DNA of 51,406 nt from Bacteroidota bacterium. GTDB lineage: Bacteria > Bacteroidota > Bacteroidia > B-17B0 > Aurantibacillaceae. Below, piece after piece: positions 14,924 through 23,457 of the stretch. Each line of letters starts with the position of its first letter. The stretch's first letter is position 1. The DNA is taken from positions 1 through 51,406 of the forward strand of contig JACQAK010000070.1 of the NCBI GenBank assembly GCA_016194985.1, read 5' to 3'. Under the pieces are notes generated by a model, which was not told where the DNA came from, did not search any database, and saw only the letters and a program-made list of their open reading frames with translations. Position numbers and translations under genes: made by a program.

Positions 14924-15448
14924 ATGGGAAGATTTTTAGATTTATTGACTGGCAAATTATATTCTTTCGTAAATACCACAGGAGCAGATGTAAATGCTGG
15001 ATTAAGTGATAGTCATATTGTAACACCAAAGTCATTGATTGGTTCAGATGTATTTTGTAACACCAGCATACCGCTGGTGTTACCATCTGTTTTCAGTACA
15101 AAGAGTGCATTGCTTGTTGTAAATACAAACGTATTGGTAATGCCAACTAACGGTTGTTTCTTTCCTAACAGAAGTAATCAAATAAAAGCACAATACTTCG
15201 CCAATGTTCAAACTGATACAGGTCTTACAGGCGAGTTATGTTTTGTTGATTTAGCTACTAATAGTGTTGTAGCAGGTTCTACAATTTCATTCACAGGTTC
15301 GGGATATAGTACACAAAACAGTAGTAGTTTTTTTGTGGAAGCAGGAAAGGCATATTCGTTTGCTTTACGGAGGTCAAATGGTAATTCAACAAAGTTTGTG
15401 TATTTGCGTGGGGTAACATTAACCTTAAAGTTTTTAGCAGTACAATGA
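14924..15448 (+). CDS. Beta-rich putative spike/adhesin protein
   Basis: 174 residues. A short N-terminal segment (MGRFLDLLTGKLYSFVN) could attach it to the particle. The rest is Ser/Thr/Asn-rich and strand-forming: 'ALLVVNTNVLVMPTNG', 'GELCFVDLATNSVVAGSTI', 'SSSFFVEAGKAYSFALRR', 'FVYLRGVTLTLKFLAVQ'. The last 80 residues look like a lectin- or C1q-like beta-sandwich. It is coupled to the spike candidate ahead of it (1-base gap) and to the large helicase behind it (ATGA overlap). An 11-bp perfect hairpin lies inside it at 15057-15083. A host-recognition role is inferred. Confidence 0.45.
   Translation: MGRFLDLLTGKLYSFVNTTGADVNAGLSDSHIVTPKSLIGSDVFCNTSIPLVLPSVFSTKSALLVVNTNVLVMPTNGCFFPNRSNQIKAQYFANVQTDTGLTGELCFVDLATNSVVAGSTISFTGSGYSTQNSSSFFVEAGKAYSFALRRSNGNSTKFVYLRGVTLTLKFLAVQ
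15057..15083 (+). repeat. Perfect inverted repeat inside a coding region
   Basis: GTAACACCAGC (15057-15067), 5-base loop ATACC, GCTGGTGTTAC (15073-15083). There is no T run behind it, so it is not a standard terminator. It may slow translation, mark an RNA-processing site or be a protein-binding site. Confidence 0.7.
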
Positions 15449-18400
15449 GACACATTGAAAATGACATACATTCTCTTTTAGGTTTGGGGCAAAAAATACT
15501 TGCCCCAAACCTTTCTGATTTTGTTGTGAAAATGGAAGAAGATTTACGCAAAGGATTGAAACATACGAAGCGAAGCGTAGAAGCTATGGCGCATTTACTT
15601 CGCATTACAGACTTAACTGAAATCAAAGAATTAACTGAACTGGCTATTGTAAATGTTGCAAGAGAAATTGCTCAAAGTTCAGGAACGGTAATAGAGAAGT
15701 ATCAGCAAATTGTGTCTCTGTACAACAATCAAATGATTTTATCTCACCGTACCTCTCAATCTGTTTTATTGCAACAATATTCAACCCCTGCACCAATCGC
15801 CTACTTAATGGGTGTTTATTGCGGTTTGCCATACTTAGATAAAAACGGAGGTTATGCGTATGAGCCAAGCGCAGGGAATGGTTTGTTAACTATTGCTGCA
15901 AAACCGAATCGAGTGTATGTAAACGAAATTGATTACACACGTAATCGCAATTTGAAAACACAAGGATTTGCAAATGTGTTTAATCGTGATGCAACCGAAC
16001 CTTTTGCTTACGTTGATTTACAAGGGACATTTCAAGCGGTTATTACAAATCCTCCATTTGGAAGATTAGATAAAGCAGTAGAGTTTAATACGTTTCCAAT
16101 GCGTGATTTAGACCACCTTATGGCTTTACGTGCATTAGACACACTTGCACCAAATGGCAAAGCTGCAATTATAATTGGTGGGCATACACGCTGGGACAAG
16201 TATGGAAGAATTGAAAAAGGTCGTAATCGCATTTTCTTTAATTACTTATATCACCACTACTACGTGGAAGAAGTGATATTGATTGATGGTAACAGATTAT
16301 ACACAAGACAAGGTACTGGTTTTCCTGTACGCCTGATTTTAATCAATGGAAAAAAATTAGAACCATTTGGAGCCGCACCGATAAAGAACTCTGAAAACAG
16401 CAAAGTGGTTAGGTCATTTGATGAACTCTACGAACGAGTAATGAGTGTAACAGATGAGGAAGAAATATTAAGTAACGAAGAAATTATGATTGATATAAAC
16501 GAATTAGAAAAAGAGGCAAAAGAACTACTAAGATTTTTTGAGGGTGATGAATTAGGAATGCCTTACCGTCCAGCCTCAAATGCTTGTGTTGTATTAGATA
16601 CTCAAGTACCCGATTCAATGGGATTTGAAACTCATGCTGCTTTAGCAAAAGTAAAAGCTGAAGTTGGTGGCAACATGGATAATTTTGTAAGACATCGTTT
16701 AGGTTATGCTTCACATAATGATTTATGCAAGGCACTTTCAGCCGAACAAATAGATGCAGTAGCTATGAGCATCTATAATACGGAGGCTCGTGGACAAGGA
16801 ATGATTATTGGCGACCAAACAGGAATAGGCAAAGGTCGTATAGCTGCTGCAATGATTCGTTACGCTGTTAAGCAAGGAATGAACCCAATTTTTATAACCG
16901 AGAAAGCAAATTTATTTTCAGACATCTATCGAGATTTAGCAGCAATTGGTTCAGCACATTTAAAACCGTTTATTATTAACGGTAGAGAACCTAAAACAGA
17001 TATTAAAGACGAAGATGGTAATGTGATTTATCAGGCACTTTCACCAAGTGAACAACAAAGTATTTTTCAATCGAAAAAAATCCCAGCTAATTTTGATTTT
17101 GTTGTAGGTACTTATACCCAGTTTAATTCCCCCGATAAAAAACCTGAGAAGCCAAACTTCTTAATGCAAATTGCCAATGGTAATTTGTTGATTATGGATG
17201 AGGCGCATAACTCAAGTGGCTCAAGTAATACAGGAGAGTTTATGCAACGTGTGGTAAGTAGAACTAAAGGAGTTGTATTCTTATCAGCAACTTTTGCGAA
17301 ACGCCCCGACAATATGCCTATCTATGCAATGAAAACTTCTATTAGTGAAGCAAACTTAACTCGTGATGAATTAGTAGAAGCCATTAGTAAAGGTGGCGTA
17401 GCATTACAAGAAATATTAGCCAGTCAATTAGTAGCGGAGGGGCAAATGATTCGTAGAGAGCGTTCATTTGAGGGCGTAGAAGTGAATTACATTTCCCTTG
17501 ATTCTTACGAAGAAAAACACAAACAATTTTCAGATAGTGTTACACAAGTGTTACGTGATATTATTTCGTTTCAGAAAAATCACATTGACAAACGTGTAGA
17601 TGAACTTGATAAAATAGCAGTTGCAGAGGGAAAGGAAATTGAGCTTAGAGAGGGAACATCACAAGCTGGAGTGGATAATGTTCCTTACTTCTCCAAAGTG
17701 TTTAATGTGATTAATCAAATGCTATTTAGTATCAAAGCCGAAGCAGTTGCAGAAAGAGCCATTGAAAGATTAAAAGAAGGTAAGAAACCTGTAATTGCTT
17801 TTGCATCAACAATGGGAAGTTTTATTGAGCAAATGGAAAACGAACAAGGTTTGGTAGTTGGTGATGGAGATAAAATTGATACAAACTTTTCTGCTGTTCT
17901 TAAAAAAGGTTTAGACGGTGTGATGCGCTACACAGAAAAAGACATCAACGGTAAATCCATTTTCAAACATTTTGATTTATCTGAGTTTGATGAAGATGCC
18001 CGAATCGAATACCAGCGTATCGTTACAACCATTAACACAATTAGTTCAGGGTTATCAATCAGTCCAATTGATGTCATAATTAAAAAATTGGAAAACGCTG
18101 GATATTCCGTTGCAGAGGTAACAGGTAGAAAGTTCAGCGTTCAATTAAATGCGGATGCTACAAAAGGCTTAGTAACCAGCAGGAAAAAGTTAAATACGAA
18201 TGATGCGTTTAGGATGTTTAACAACAATGAAGTAGATGTACTAATGATTAATCAATCAGGAAGTACGGGCGCATCGGCTCATGCAATTGTTACTCCTAAA
18301 GTTCCAAAGGAACAAGTAAGGCAGCGTGTAATGATTGTGTTACAAGCGGAATTAGATATTAATACCGAAGTTCAAAAACGGGGACGTATTAATCGTACTG

Positions 18401-20178
18401 GGCAAATCCTAAAACCAATTTACGATTATGTTATTTCGGCTATCCCTGCTGAAAAACGTTTAATGATGATGTTACAAAAGAAATTAAAATCATTGGATGC
18501 TAATACAACTTCAAATCAAAAACAAAGCACAAAGATTTTAGATGTTCCCGATTTCTTAAACAAGTACGGCGATAAAGTAGTGAAAGAGTACTTAATAGAA
18601 AATTTAGAAATAAACGAAATTCTAAACGACCCATTAGGATTGGAAAAGAAAGGAAGTGAAAGTGATGAGAATTTAGATGATGCAGCGCATAAAGTATCAG
18701 GACGTGTTGCGGTTTTATCCACACAAAAACAAGCGGAGTTTTATTCGGATATAACAGAGCGTTACAATGATTATGTGGAGTACTTAAAACAAATCGGGGA
18801 ATATGATTTGGAAGTAGAAGCCTTAGACCTAAAAACTGAAACTGTTGAAACCAGTATTATTAAAATGGGGAAAGGTGGAGAGAGTGCATTTGGTGAGGAT
18901 AGCATTTTAGAAAAGGTAAAAGCCAATGTTTTGAAAAAACCTTTTTCAAAAGCTGAGTTAGACAATTTTATTTCTGAGGCACTTTCTGGAAAATATGCGG
19001 AACAACACAAGCGAGAGTTATTAGATGATTTTACAAATGCAATGGAAACAAAGCAAAATGAGGAAATAAAAGCATCGGAGGAAAAATATGAGAAATTGAT
19101 TAAGGATATTCCAAATGAAAAGAAGATACAAAAACTTGCTGGTTCAGGTGCTTATGAACACGCTATAAGAGAACGTGAAAAGGAATTGAGAGCAACACAT
19201 ACAGCGAATGTTCAGATGCTACAAAAGACTTATAAATACAAACAAGAGTATTTACAACGCATCTTGAACTTTTTTACAATCGGCAGAAAATTATCGTTTC
19301 CAGTTTTCACATTTGATAATGGTCAGGAAACAGTTTTAGCGGTGAGTTTGGGTATTATGATTGACAAGAAAAAGAAAAATCCTTATGCTCCGAGTGCTGT
19401 TAAAGTTCGTATTGCAATCGCAAATAGTAGCAAGTATATTGCTATGCCTGCAAGTTTTAACGATGGTATTTCTAAAATCATGGCAGCTAGTATGGATATT
19501 AAAGATGCGGAACAAGAGGAACTACTGAATGAATGGGAACAGGAAATTAAGCAACGAACTAAAGACAGAAGTTTCCGATACATCATTACAGGAAATTTAT
19601 TACAAGCCTTTGGGTCAGAAAGTGGAAAGTTAGTAAGCTATACTACAATGGAGGGTGATACTAAGAAAGGTATTTTAATACCTGAAGAATGGCAACCAAA
19701 ATCACAAGGGGAGCAACGTATTACAGTACCAATCATTAAAGCTTTACCAATTCTAAAATCATTAACAAATGGTTCGGCTTTAAATGCTTCAAATGAAATT
19801 TCATTTTTTAGTACTAGTGATAAATACAGAGTTATTGTACCATTGGCTCGTTCTCGTGGTGGTGATGTTTACACTGACAAAGATTTAATGGCTTTGGTTG
19901 ATAAAGGAATGTTTGAAAAATCATCGGATAAAATGGCTGCATACTTACCAAAGGATAACATCGAAGCTTTTGCAACCATTCTGCAAACCAAATTTGGTGT
20001 AAGTGTTTCAATTCACCCAAATCAATTAAGCCTTGTGAAAAAAGATGATGTGAAGTACAGTAGCAGAAGGAAAATTGAGTTACCTCCTGAACAAAATGAT
20101 GAAGAATCGGAACGACTGAGAATACTGGAGTTAGAGGCAGAAGCACTCATTTTGGAATTAGAACTATTAGCAGCTTAA
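15445..20178 (+). CDS. Methyltransferase-helicase fusion (DarB-like / strawberry-notch helicase)
   Basis: 1,577 residues. The N-terminal DNA methylase domain has the AdoMet loop 'YEPSAGNG' (139-146) and the N6-adenine catalytic motif NPPF (202-205). A superfamily-2 helicase of the strawberry-notch type follows: Walker A 'GDQTGIGKGR' (456-465), DEAH (585-588), and the arginine-finger region 'GRINRTGQ' (980-987). A long helical and beta C-terminal part (about 1,050-1,577) is unassigned. Such fusions occur in phages, plasmids and conjugative elements; in phage P1, DarB protects incoming DNA from type I restriction. Here it may also serve replication. The start overlaps the upstream stop by four bases; an ATG at 15532 would bypass the hairpin at 15480-15512. 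No frameshift is visible. Confidence 0.85.
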   Translation: MRHIENDIHSLLGLGQKILAPNLSDFVVKMEEDLRKGLKHTKRSVEAMAHLLRITDLTEIKELTELAIVNVAREIAQSSGTVIEKYQQIVSLYNNQMILSHRTSQSVLLQQYSTPAPIAYLMGVYCGLPYLDKNGGYAYEPSAGNGLLTIAAKPNRVYVNEIDYTRNRNLKTQGFANVFNRDATEPFAYVDLQGTFQAVITNPPFGRLDKAVEFNTFPMRDLDHLMALRALDTLAPNGKAAIIIGGHTRWDKYGRIEKGRNRIFFNYLYHHYYVEEVILIDGNRLYTRQGTGFPVRLILINGKKLEPFGAAPIKNSENSKVVRSFDELYERVMSVTDEEEILSNEEIMIDINELEKEAKELLRFFEGDELGMPYRPASNACVVLDTQVPDSMGFETHAALAKVKAEVGGNMDNFVRHRLGYASHNDLCKALSAEQIDAVAMSIYNTEARGQGMIIGDQTGIGKGRIAAAMIRYAVKQGMNPIFITEKANLFSDIYRDLAAIGSAHLKPFIINGREPKTDIKDEDGNVIYQALSPSEQQSIFQSKKIPANFDFVVGTYTQFNSPDKKPEKPNFLMQIANGNLLIMDEAHNSSGSSNTGEFMQRVVSRTKGVVFLSATFAKRPDNMPIYAMKTSISEANLTRDELVEAISKGGVALQEILASQLVAEGQMIRRERSFEGVEVNYISLDSYEEKHKQFSDSVTQVLRDIISFQKNHIDKRVDELDKIAVAEGKEIELREGTSQAGVDNVPYFSKVFNVINQMLFSIKAEAVAERAIERLKEGKKPVIAFASTMGSFIEQMENEQGLVVGDGDKIDTNFSAVLKKGLDGVMRYTEKDINGKSIFKHFDLSEFDEDARIEYQRIVTTINTISSGLSISPIDVIIKKLENAGYSVAEVTGRKFSVQLNADATKGLVTSRKKLNTNDAFRMFNNNEVDVLMINQSGSTGASAHAIVTPKVPKEQVRQRVMIVLQAELDINTEVQKRGRINRTGQILKPIYDYVISAIPAEKRLMMMLQKKLKSLDANTTSNQKQSTKILDVPDFLNKYGDKVVKEYLIENLEINEILNDPLGLEKKGSESDENLDDAAHKVSGRVAVLSTQKQAEFYSDITERYNDYVEYLKQIGEYDLEVEALDLKTETVETSIIKMGKGGESAFGEDSILEKVKANVLKKPFSKAELDNFISEALSGKYAEQHKRELLDDFTNAMETKQNEEIKASEEKYEKLIKDIPNEKKIQKLAGSGAYEHAIREREKELRATHTANVQMLQKTYKYKQEYLQRILNFFTIGRKLSFPVFTFDNGQETVLAVSLGIMIDKKKKNPYAPSAVKVRIAIANSSKYIAMPASFNDGISKIMAASMDIKDAEQEELLNEWEQEIKQRTKDRSFRYIITGNLLQAFGSESGKLVSYTTMEGDTKKGILIPEEWQPKSQGEQRITVPIIKALPILKSLTNGSALNASNEISFFSTSDKYRVIVPLARSRGGDVYTDKDLMALVDKGMFEKSSDKMAAYLPKDNIEAFATILQTKFGVSVSIHPNQLSLVKKDDVKYSSRRKIELPPEQNDEESERLRILELEAEALILELELLAA
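15480..15512 (+). repeat. 13-bp perfect hairpin in the 5' coding end of the helicase gene
   Basis: AGGTTTGGGGCAA (15480-15492), 7-base loop, TTGCCCCAAACCT (15500-15512), followed by TTCTGATTTTGTTG. The stem is the strongest in the element after the terminators. It may end part of the structural transcript, or mask the start at 15445 so that translation begins at ATG 15532. Confidence 0.75.
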
Positions 20179-20203
20179 TCATTAACCCATAACCGAAACA
20201 AAC

Positions 20204-21742
20204 ATGATAACCATAAACAACTATAAAGAAACAGTTAAAGACCTTGACTACTCAACCTTACCAGCTACCTATTGGAAAACGCATCAATTCATTGAAAAAG
20301 CAAGTGAGAATTATACCAACTGGAATGCGTATAATTCCAACGAGGGAATTAAAAAACTAATGGATGCTTATTTTGAAAAGCTGGATGCGTTTTTAGCAAA
20401 GAATCAAAGTAAGAGTAATGAAACGAATAATATTCACGTTGTCAAAATTCCGAACACTCAAACTCCATCAGAGAAAAAAATTAGTCCTGCTCAAACAGCA
20501 AAACACACTTCTATTGTTAATGAAACAGAGGATATGGATTTGAGTTTTGTTGAGCGCATTCCCGAAGAAATAAAGTTTTTGAAGCGTTATGTAGCTATGA
20601 ATAACAAACGAAAAACAAAGGATGATATACTTCGTTTTATAAATGCTTTACAAAAAGCAATGATTGAAAAACGTATTCGTAAAACTTCACCTTACGCAAA
20701 ACAAATCAGGTATATCCAAGATAAGTTACTGGCTCGTTTCAACGATATGGGAAAACATACTGACGTTGTTTTAAGCGAAAGTACTTTGTTAGAGTTTAAA
20801 AATCTAATTGCTCAAGAACGTGTAATGCCGTCAATTATGTTGATTAAACGCTACATTACGTTGAATGGTAAATACGGAGTAAAAGAAAAAGCACAAGCTT
20901 TAATCAATGCAATGAAAAAAGCGGTTGCATTGAAAAAAATCACCAAGAGCGATAAATACAACAAACTATTGGATGAAATGCACTCCAATTTAAACAGCTA
21001 TATTAAGAGCAAAACCCAAAAGATACTTAATATTGCTCCAGCCGAATTAAACGGAATTAACGGTGTACTTGGTTGCGCTTGTGAGTTATCGGGTATTGAT
21101 GAGGAACTAGCAGAGGTAAGTTGTTTGGAAAGAGAAACAGAGCATGTTAAACCTATTTTGCCTAAAGGGGTAATGTCCAGCATGGACTTTAGCAATGTTC
21201 AATTTAAAACATTAGGGTTTGTGGGTAAATACCGCAAGTTAATTGGCGACCCAAGTAAAGGTTTTTCGGTAATGGTTTACGGCAAACCTAAAATGGGTAA
21301 ATCGTTCTTATGTGTTGATTTTGCTGGTTACCTCGCCCGAAATCATGGTAGGGTTCTTTATGTGGCTCGTGAGGAGGGGTTAGATATGACTTTACAGGAA
21401 AAATTGAAGGCAAAAGATGTGGCTCATCCGAACCTATTTGTTACGGAACAGATCCCCGAAGATTTATCTTATTATGACTTTATTTTCTTTGATAGTGTAA
21501 ATAAACTTGGGTTATCTACCAGTGATTTAGATACCTTAAAGCGCAATAATCCTGGCAAATCCTTTGTGTATATCTTCCAAACTACTAAGGAAGGTAATTT
21601 TAGAGGCGCAAACGAGTTCCAGCATGATGTAGATGTGGTGATTCAAGTACCCGAAAAGGGCTTGGCGGTTCAAAATGGCAGATATAATCAGGGGGGAGAA
21701 ATGAGGATATTTGAGGAGACGGAATATCGAAATGCAGCGTAG
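20204..21742 (+). CDS. RecA-fold ATPase with duplicated N-terminal helical repeat
   Basis: 512 residues. Two related helical repeats, about 120-182 ('FLKRYVAMNNKRKTKDD' ... 'KTSPYAKQIRYIQDKL') and 208-268 ('LIKRYITLNGKYGVKEK' ... 'KSDKYNKLLDEMHSNL'), precede 'LNGINGV' (282-288). The ATPase domain has Walker A 'GKPKMGKS' (360-367) and Walker B 'YDFIFFDSV' (about 425-433), then 'FRGANEFQHDVDVVIQV', which resembles the end of RadA/KaiC-type ATPases. It lacks the zinc finger and Lon-like domain of RadA. It is the only ATPase besides the helicase, so it could serve recombination/replication or genome packaging. The fold is confident; the role is open. Confidence 0.75.
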   Translation: MITINNYKETVKDLDYSTLPATYWKTHQFIEKASENYTNWNAYNSNEGIKKLMDAYFEKLDAFLAKNQSKSNETNNIHVVKIPNTQTPSEKKISPAQTAKHTSIVNETEDMDLSFVERIPEEIKFLKRYVAMNNKRKTKDDILRFINALQKAMIEKRIRKTSPYAKQIRYIQDKLLARFNDMGKHTDVVLSESTLLEFKNLIAQERVMPSIMLIKRYITLNGKYGVKEKAQALINAMKKAVALKKITKSDKYNKLLDEMHSNLNSYIKSKTQKILNIAPAELNGINGVLGCACELSGIDEELAEVSCLERETEHVKPILPKGVMSSMDFSNVQFKTLGFVGKYRKLIGDPSKGFSVMVYGKPKMGKSFLCVDFAGYLARNHGRVLYVAREEGLDMTLQEKLKAKDVAHPNLFVTEQIPEDLSYYDFIFFDSVNKLGLSTSDLDTLKRNNPGKSFVYIFQTTKEGNFRGANEFQHDVDVVIQVPEKGLAVQNGRYNQGGEMRIFEETEYRNAA

Positions 21743-21805
21743 GAAAACAAAGGAAAATTCACCAAAAAATCGGTGGATTTTCTTATTTTTACACAATAGT
21801 AAAAA

Positions 21806-22525
21806 ATGACCAAAATATTAAGTTGGAATATTCATACAAATAAAGGAAGCGTAACCAAAGACCTTCAGCGTGTCATTACGGAAATTGTCAATGAGAATTT
21901 TATTGATATAATAGTTTTGCAAGAAGCATTTGGCTCTTTTATCAATACAGCTTTAAATGCAGGTTTATTACAATATGATGAGATTTTATTTCCGGGTAAT
22001 ACTGTCCAAAAAGGAGTAAGAATTTTCACCAAACAAAACACTTTTCACACCTCTACATTTATTAAAAAAGGAAAAAAAGGCAATAAACTAAAGTTTGTTA
22101 GCTTGAAAAAGCTTAATGGAACGGAAGAGTTTAATATTGCTGGAGTACATCTACATAGTAAAGTTGGAAATACCGAAAGGCAACGACTTTGGAAAAGCCT
22201 TCCTATTATTGAAGAAATAAAAGAGTTTGAAAAAAAGAGTTTAAATAATAGAACAATTATAGTTGGAGATTTTAATCATAATCCATACGAGATTAATCTT
22301 TGCGACCCTTATTATTTAAATGCGAAAGACAGTAAGAATTTAATCACAACTTTAACAACAAAACCAATAAGTAAAAAATTTGGTGATTTTTGGTATAATC
22401 CAATGTGGAATTTATTGGGTGATTACGATTATACTTCCTCGAAAAAAAATAAAGAAAGAGTTACAGGAACGTACTTCAGATATACCGAAGACGAAACGAC
22501 CATTTACCTATTAAATTCTCAATAA
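21806..22525 (+). CDS. Endonuclease/exonuclease/phosphatase (EEP) family protein
   Basis: 239 residues. EEP motifs are clear: 'ILSWNIH' (N8), 'DIIVLQEAF' with metal-binding E40, 'IAGVHLHSK' and 'IIVGDFNHNP' with D155 and N157. The family cleaves phosphodiester or phosphomonoester bonds in nucleic acids, lipids or nucleotides. The usual final S-D-H triad is not obvious; 'LLGDYDYTSS' occupies that place, so the active site may be altered. It is separated from the operon by 63 bases and followed at 13 bases by an unknown gene, a two-gene cargo cassette at the right end of the element, reminiscent of phage-borne defence pairs. Confidence 0.8.
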   Translation: MTKILSWNIHTNKGSVTKDLQRVITEIVNENFIDIIVLQEAFGSFINTALNAGLLQYDEILFPGNTVQKGVRIFTKQNTFHTSTFIKKGKKGNKLKFVSLKKLNGTEEFNIAGVHLHSKVGNTERQRLWKSLPIIEEIKEFEKKSLNNRTIIVGDFNHNPYEINLCDPYYLNAKDSKNLITTLTTKPISKKFGDFWYNPMWNLLGDYDYTSSKKNKERVTGTYFRYTEDETTIYLLNSQ

Positions 22526-22538
22526 CAATAAATTAATT

Positions 22539-23414
22539 ATGGATAAAAAAATATGGAGCATTTACGGTGAGCCGAATGCAAATAAAGAAAACAATGATGA
22601 AAAAGACAGTTTAAATACTTTTTCAGAAGAGGAGGATAAAACAGAAATTTATAATAATCCCGATATTATATTAAATGAATACGCTAATCAAATGTATAAT
22701 GATACTGATGGGCGATTTAGTGGTATTGTTACCGAAGCTATAAGCGAAGAAACAAACGAGGTTACTTATGCACTTTATATTGTTGCCCAAAAACTAAAAA
22801 ATTACAAGTACCGTTTAATTGAGGTTAACATACCTAATATTATGCAGCCTTATCCGCTTGAAATTACAATCTATGCAAAAGACCCAAGAAATAATAGGTC
22901 GTTTGTGTGTGATAATGTAGCAAATTTCAGAAGAAGATTGTTAGAAATGATAACGTCCAGTCTTACAAAAGTAATCCTAATGCATCTACAAAACTTAATT
23001 AATATTAACAAAGAGGACTACAAGTTTTCACTATCAGATAAACATCCAAATAAAAAGTTCAAGCTCAAAACCCCATATTTACCTATAACCTTAAAAAAAA
23101 TACTCCTAAAAAGTCATTTAGGGAAACCAATGTCTGAATGGACGCAAATATTTACAAATACGTCAATTAAGGCTACTGCTTTAAATTTAAATAATCAATT
23201 TAAACATGAAAGGATTATTTCGTTGCTTCAATTTATTTCTTTATATCAAGCACAAGCTGTGCTTGAATTGAAGCTAATGATTCCTGAATTCTCTTTTTAT
23301 TCTGTTAATAAGGATAATGATTGTGAACTGACCATTGAACTGCAATTACATGATGAAAATGTAGAATTTGATTTTTTTTACGAAGCTGATGTAGAATTGA
23401 AAGAAGAAATTTAA
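22539..23414 (+). CDS. Hypothetical protein paired with the EEP nuclease
   Basis: 291 residues, acidic at both ends. A disordered N-terminus (about 1-45, rich in N, E, D and K) precedes a mixed alpha/beta body: 'TYALYIVAQKLKNYKYRLIE', 'LEITIYAKDP', a helical stretch 'NVANFRRRLLEMITSSLTKV', and a strand-rich end 'ELTIELQLHDENVEFDFFY'. No membrane span, signal peptide or catalytic motif. Only 13 bases separate it from the nuclease gene, so the two are co-expressed. It could be a sensor, immunity or partner subunit. Family unknown. Confidence 0.6.
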   Translation: MDKKIWSIYGEPNANKENNDEKDSLNTFSEEEDKTEIYNNPDIILNEYANQMYNDTDGRFSGIVTEAISEETNEVTYALYIVAQKLKNYKYRLIEVNIPNIMQPYPLEITIYAKDPRNNRSFVCDNVANFRRRLLEMITSSLTKVILMHLQNLININKEDYKFSLSDKHPNKKFKLKTPYLPITLKKILLKSHLGKPMSEWTQIFTNTSIKATALNLNNQFKHERIISLLQFISLYQAQAVLELKLMIPEFSFYSVNKDNDCELTIELQLHDENVEFDFFYEADVELKEEI

Positions 23415-23457
23415 TTTTTTTGTAAAATTATCTTTCTAAGTAGAGTTTTTTTGATAT

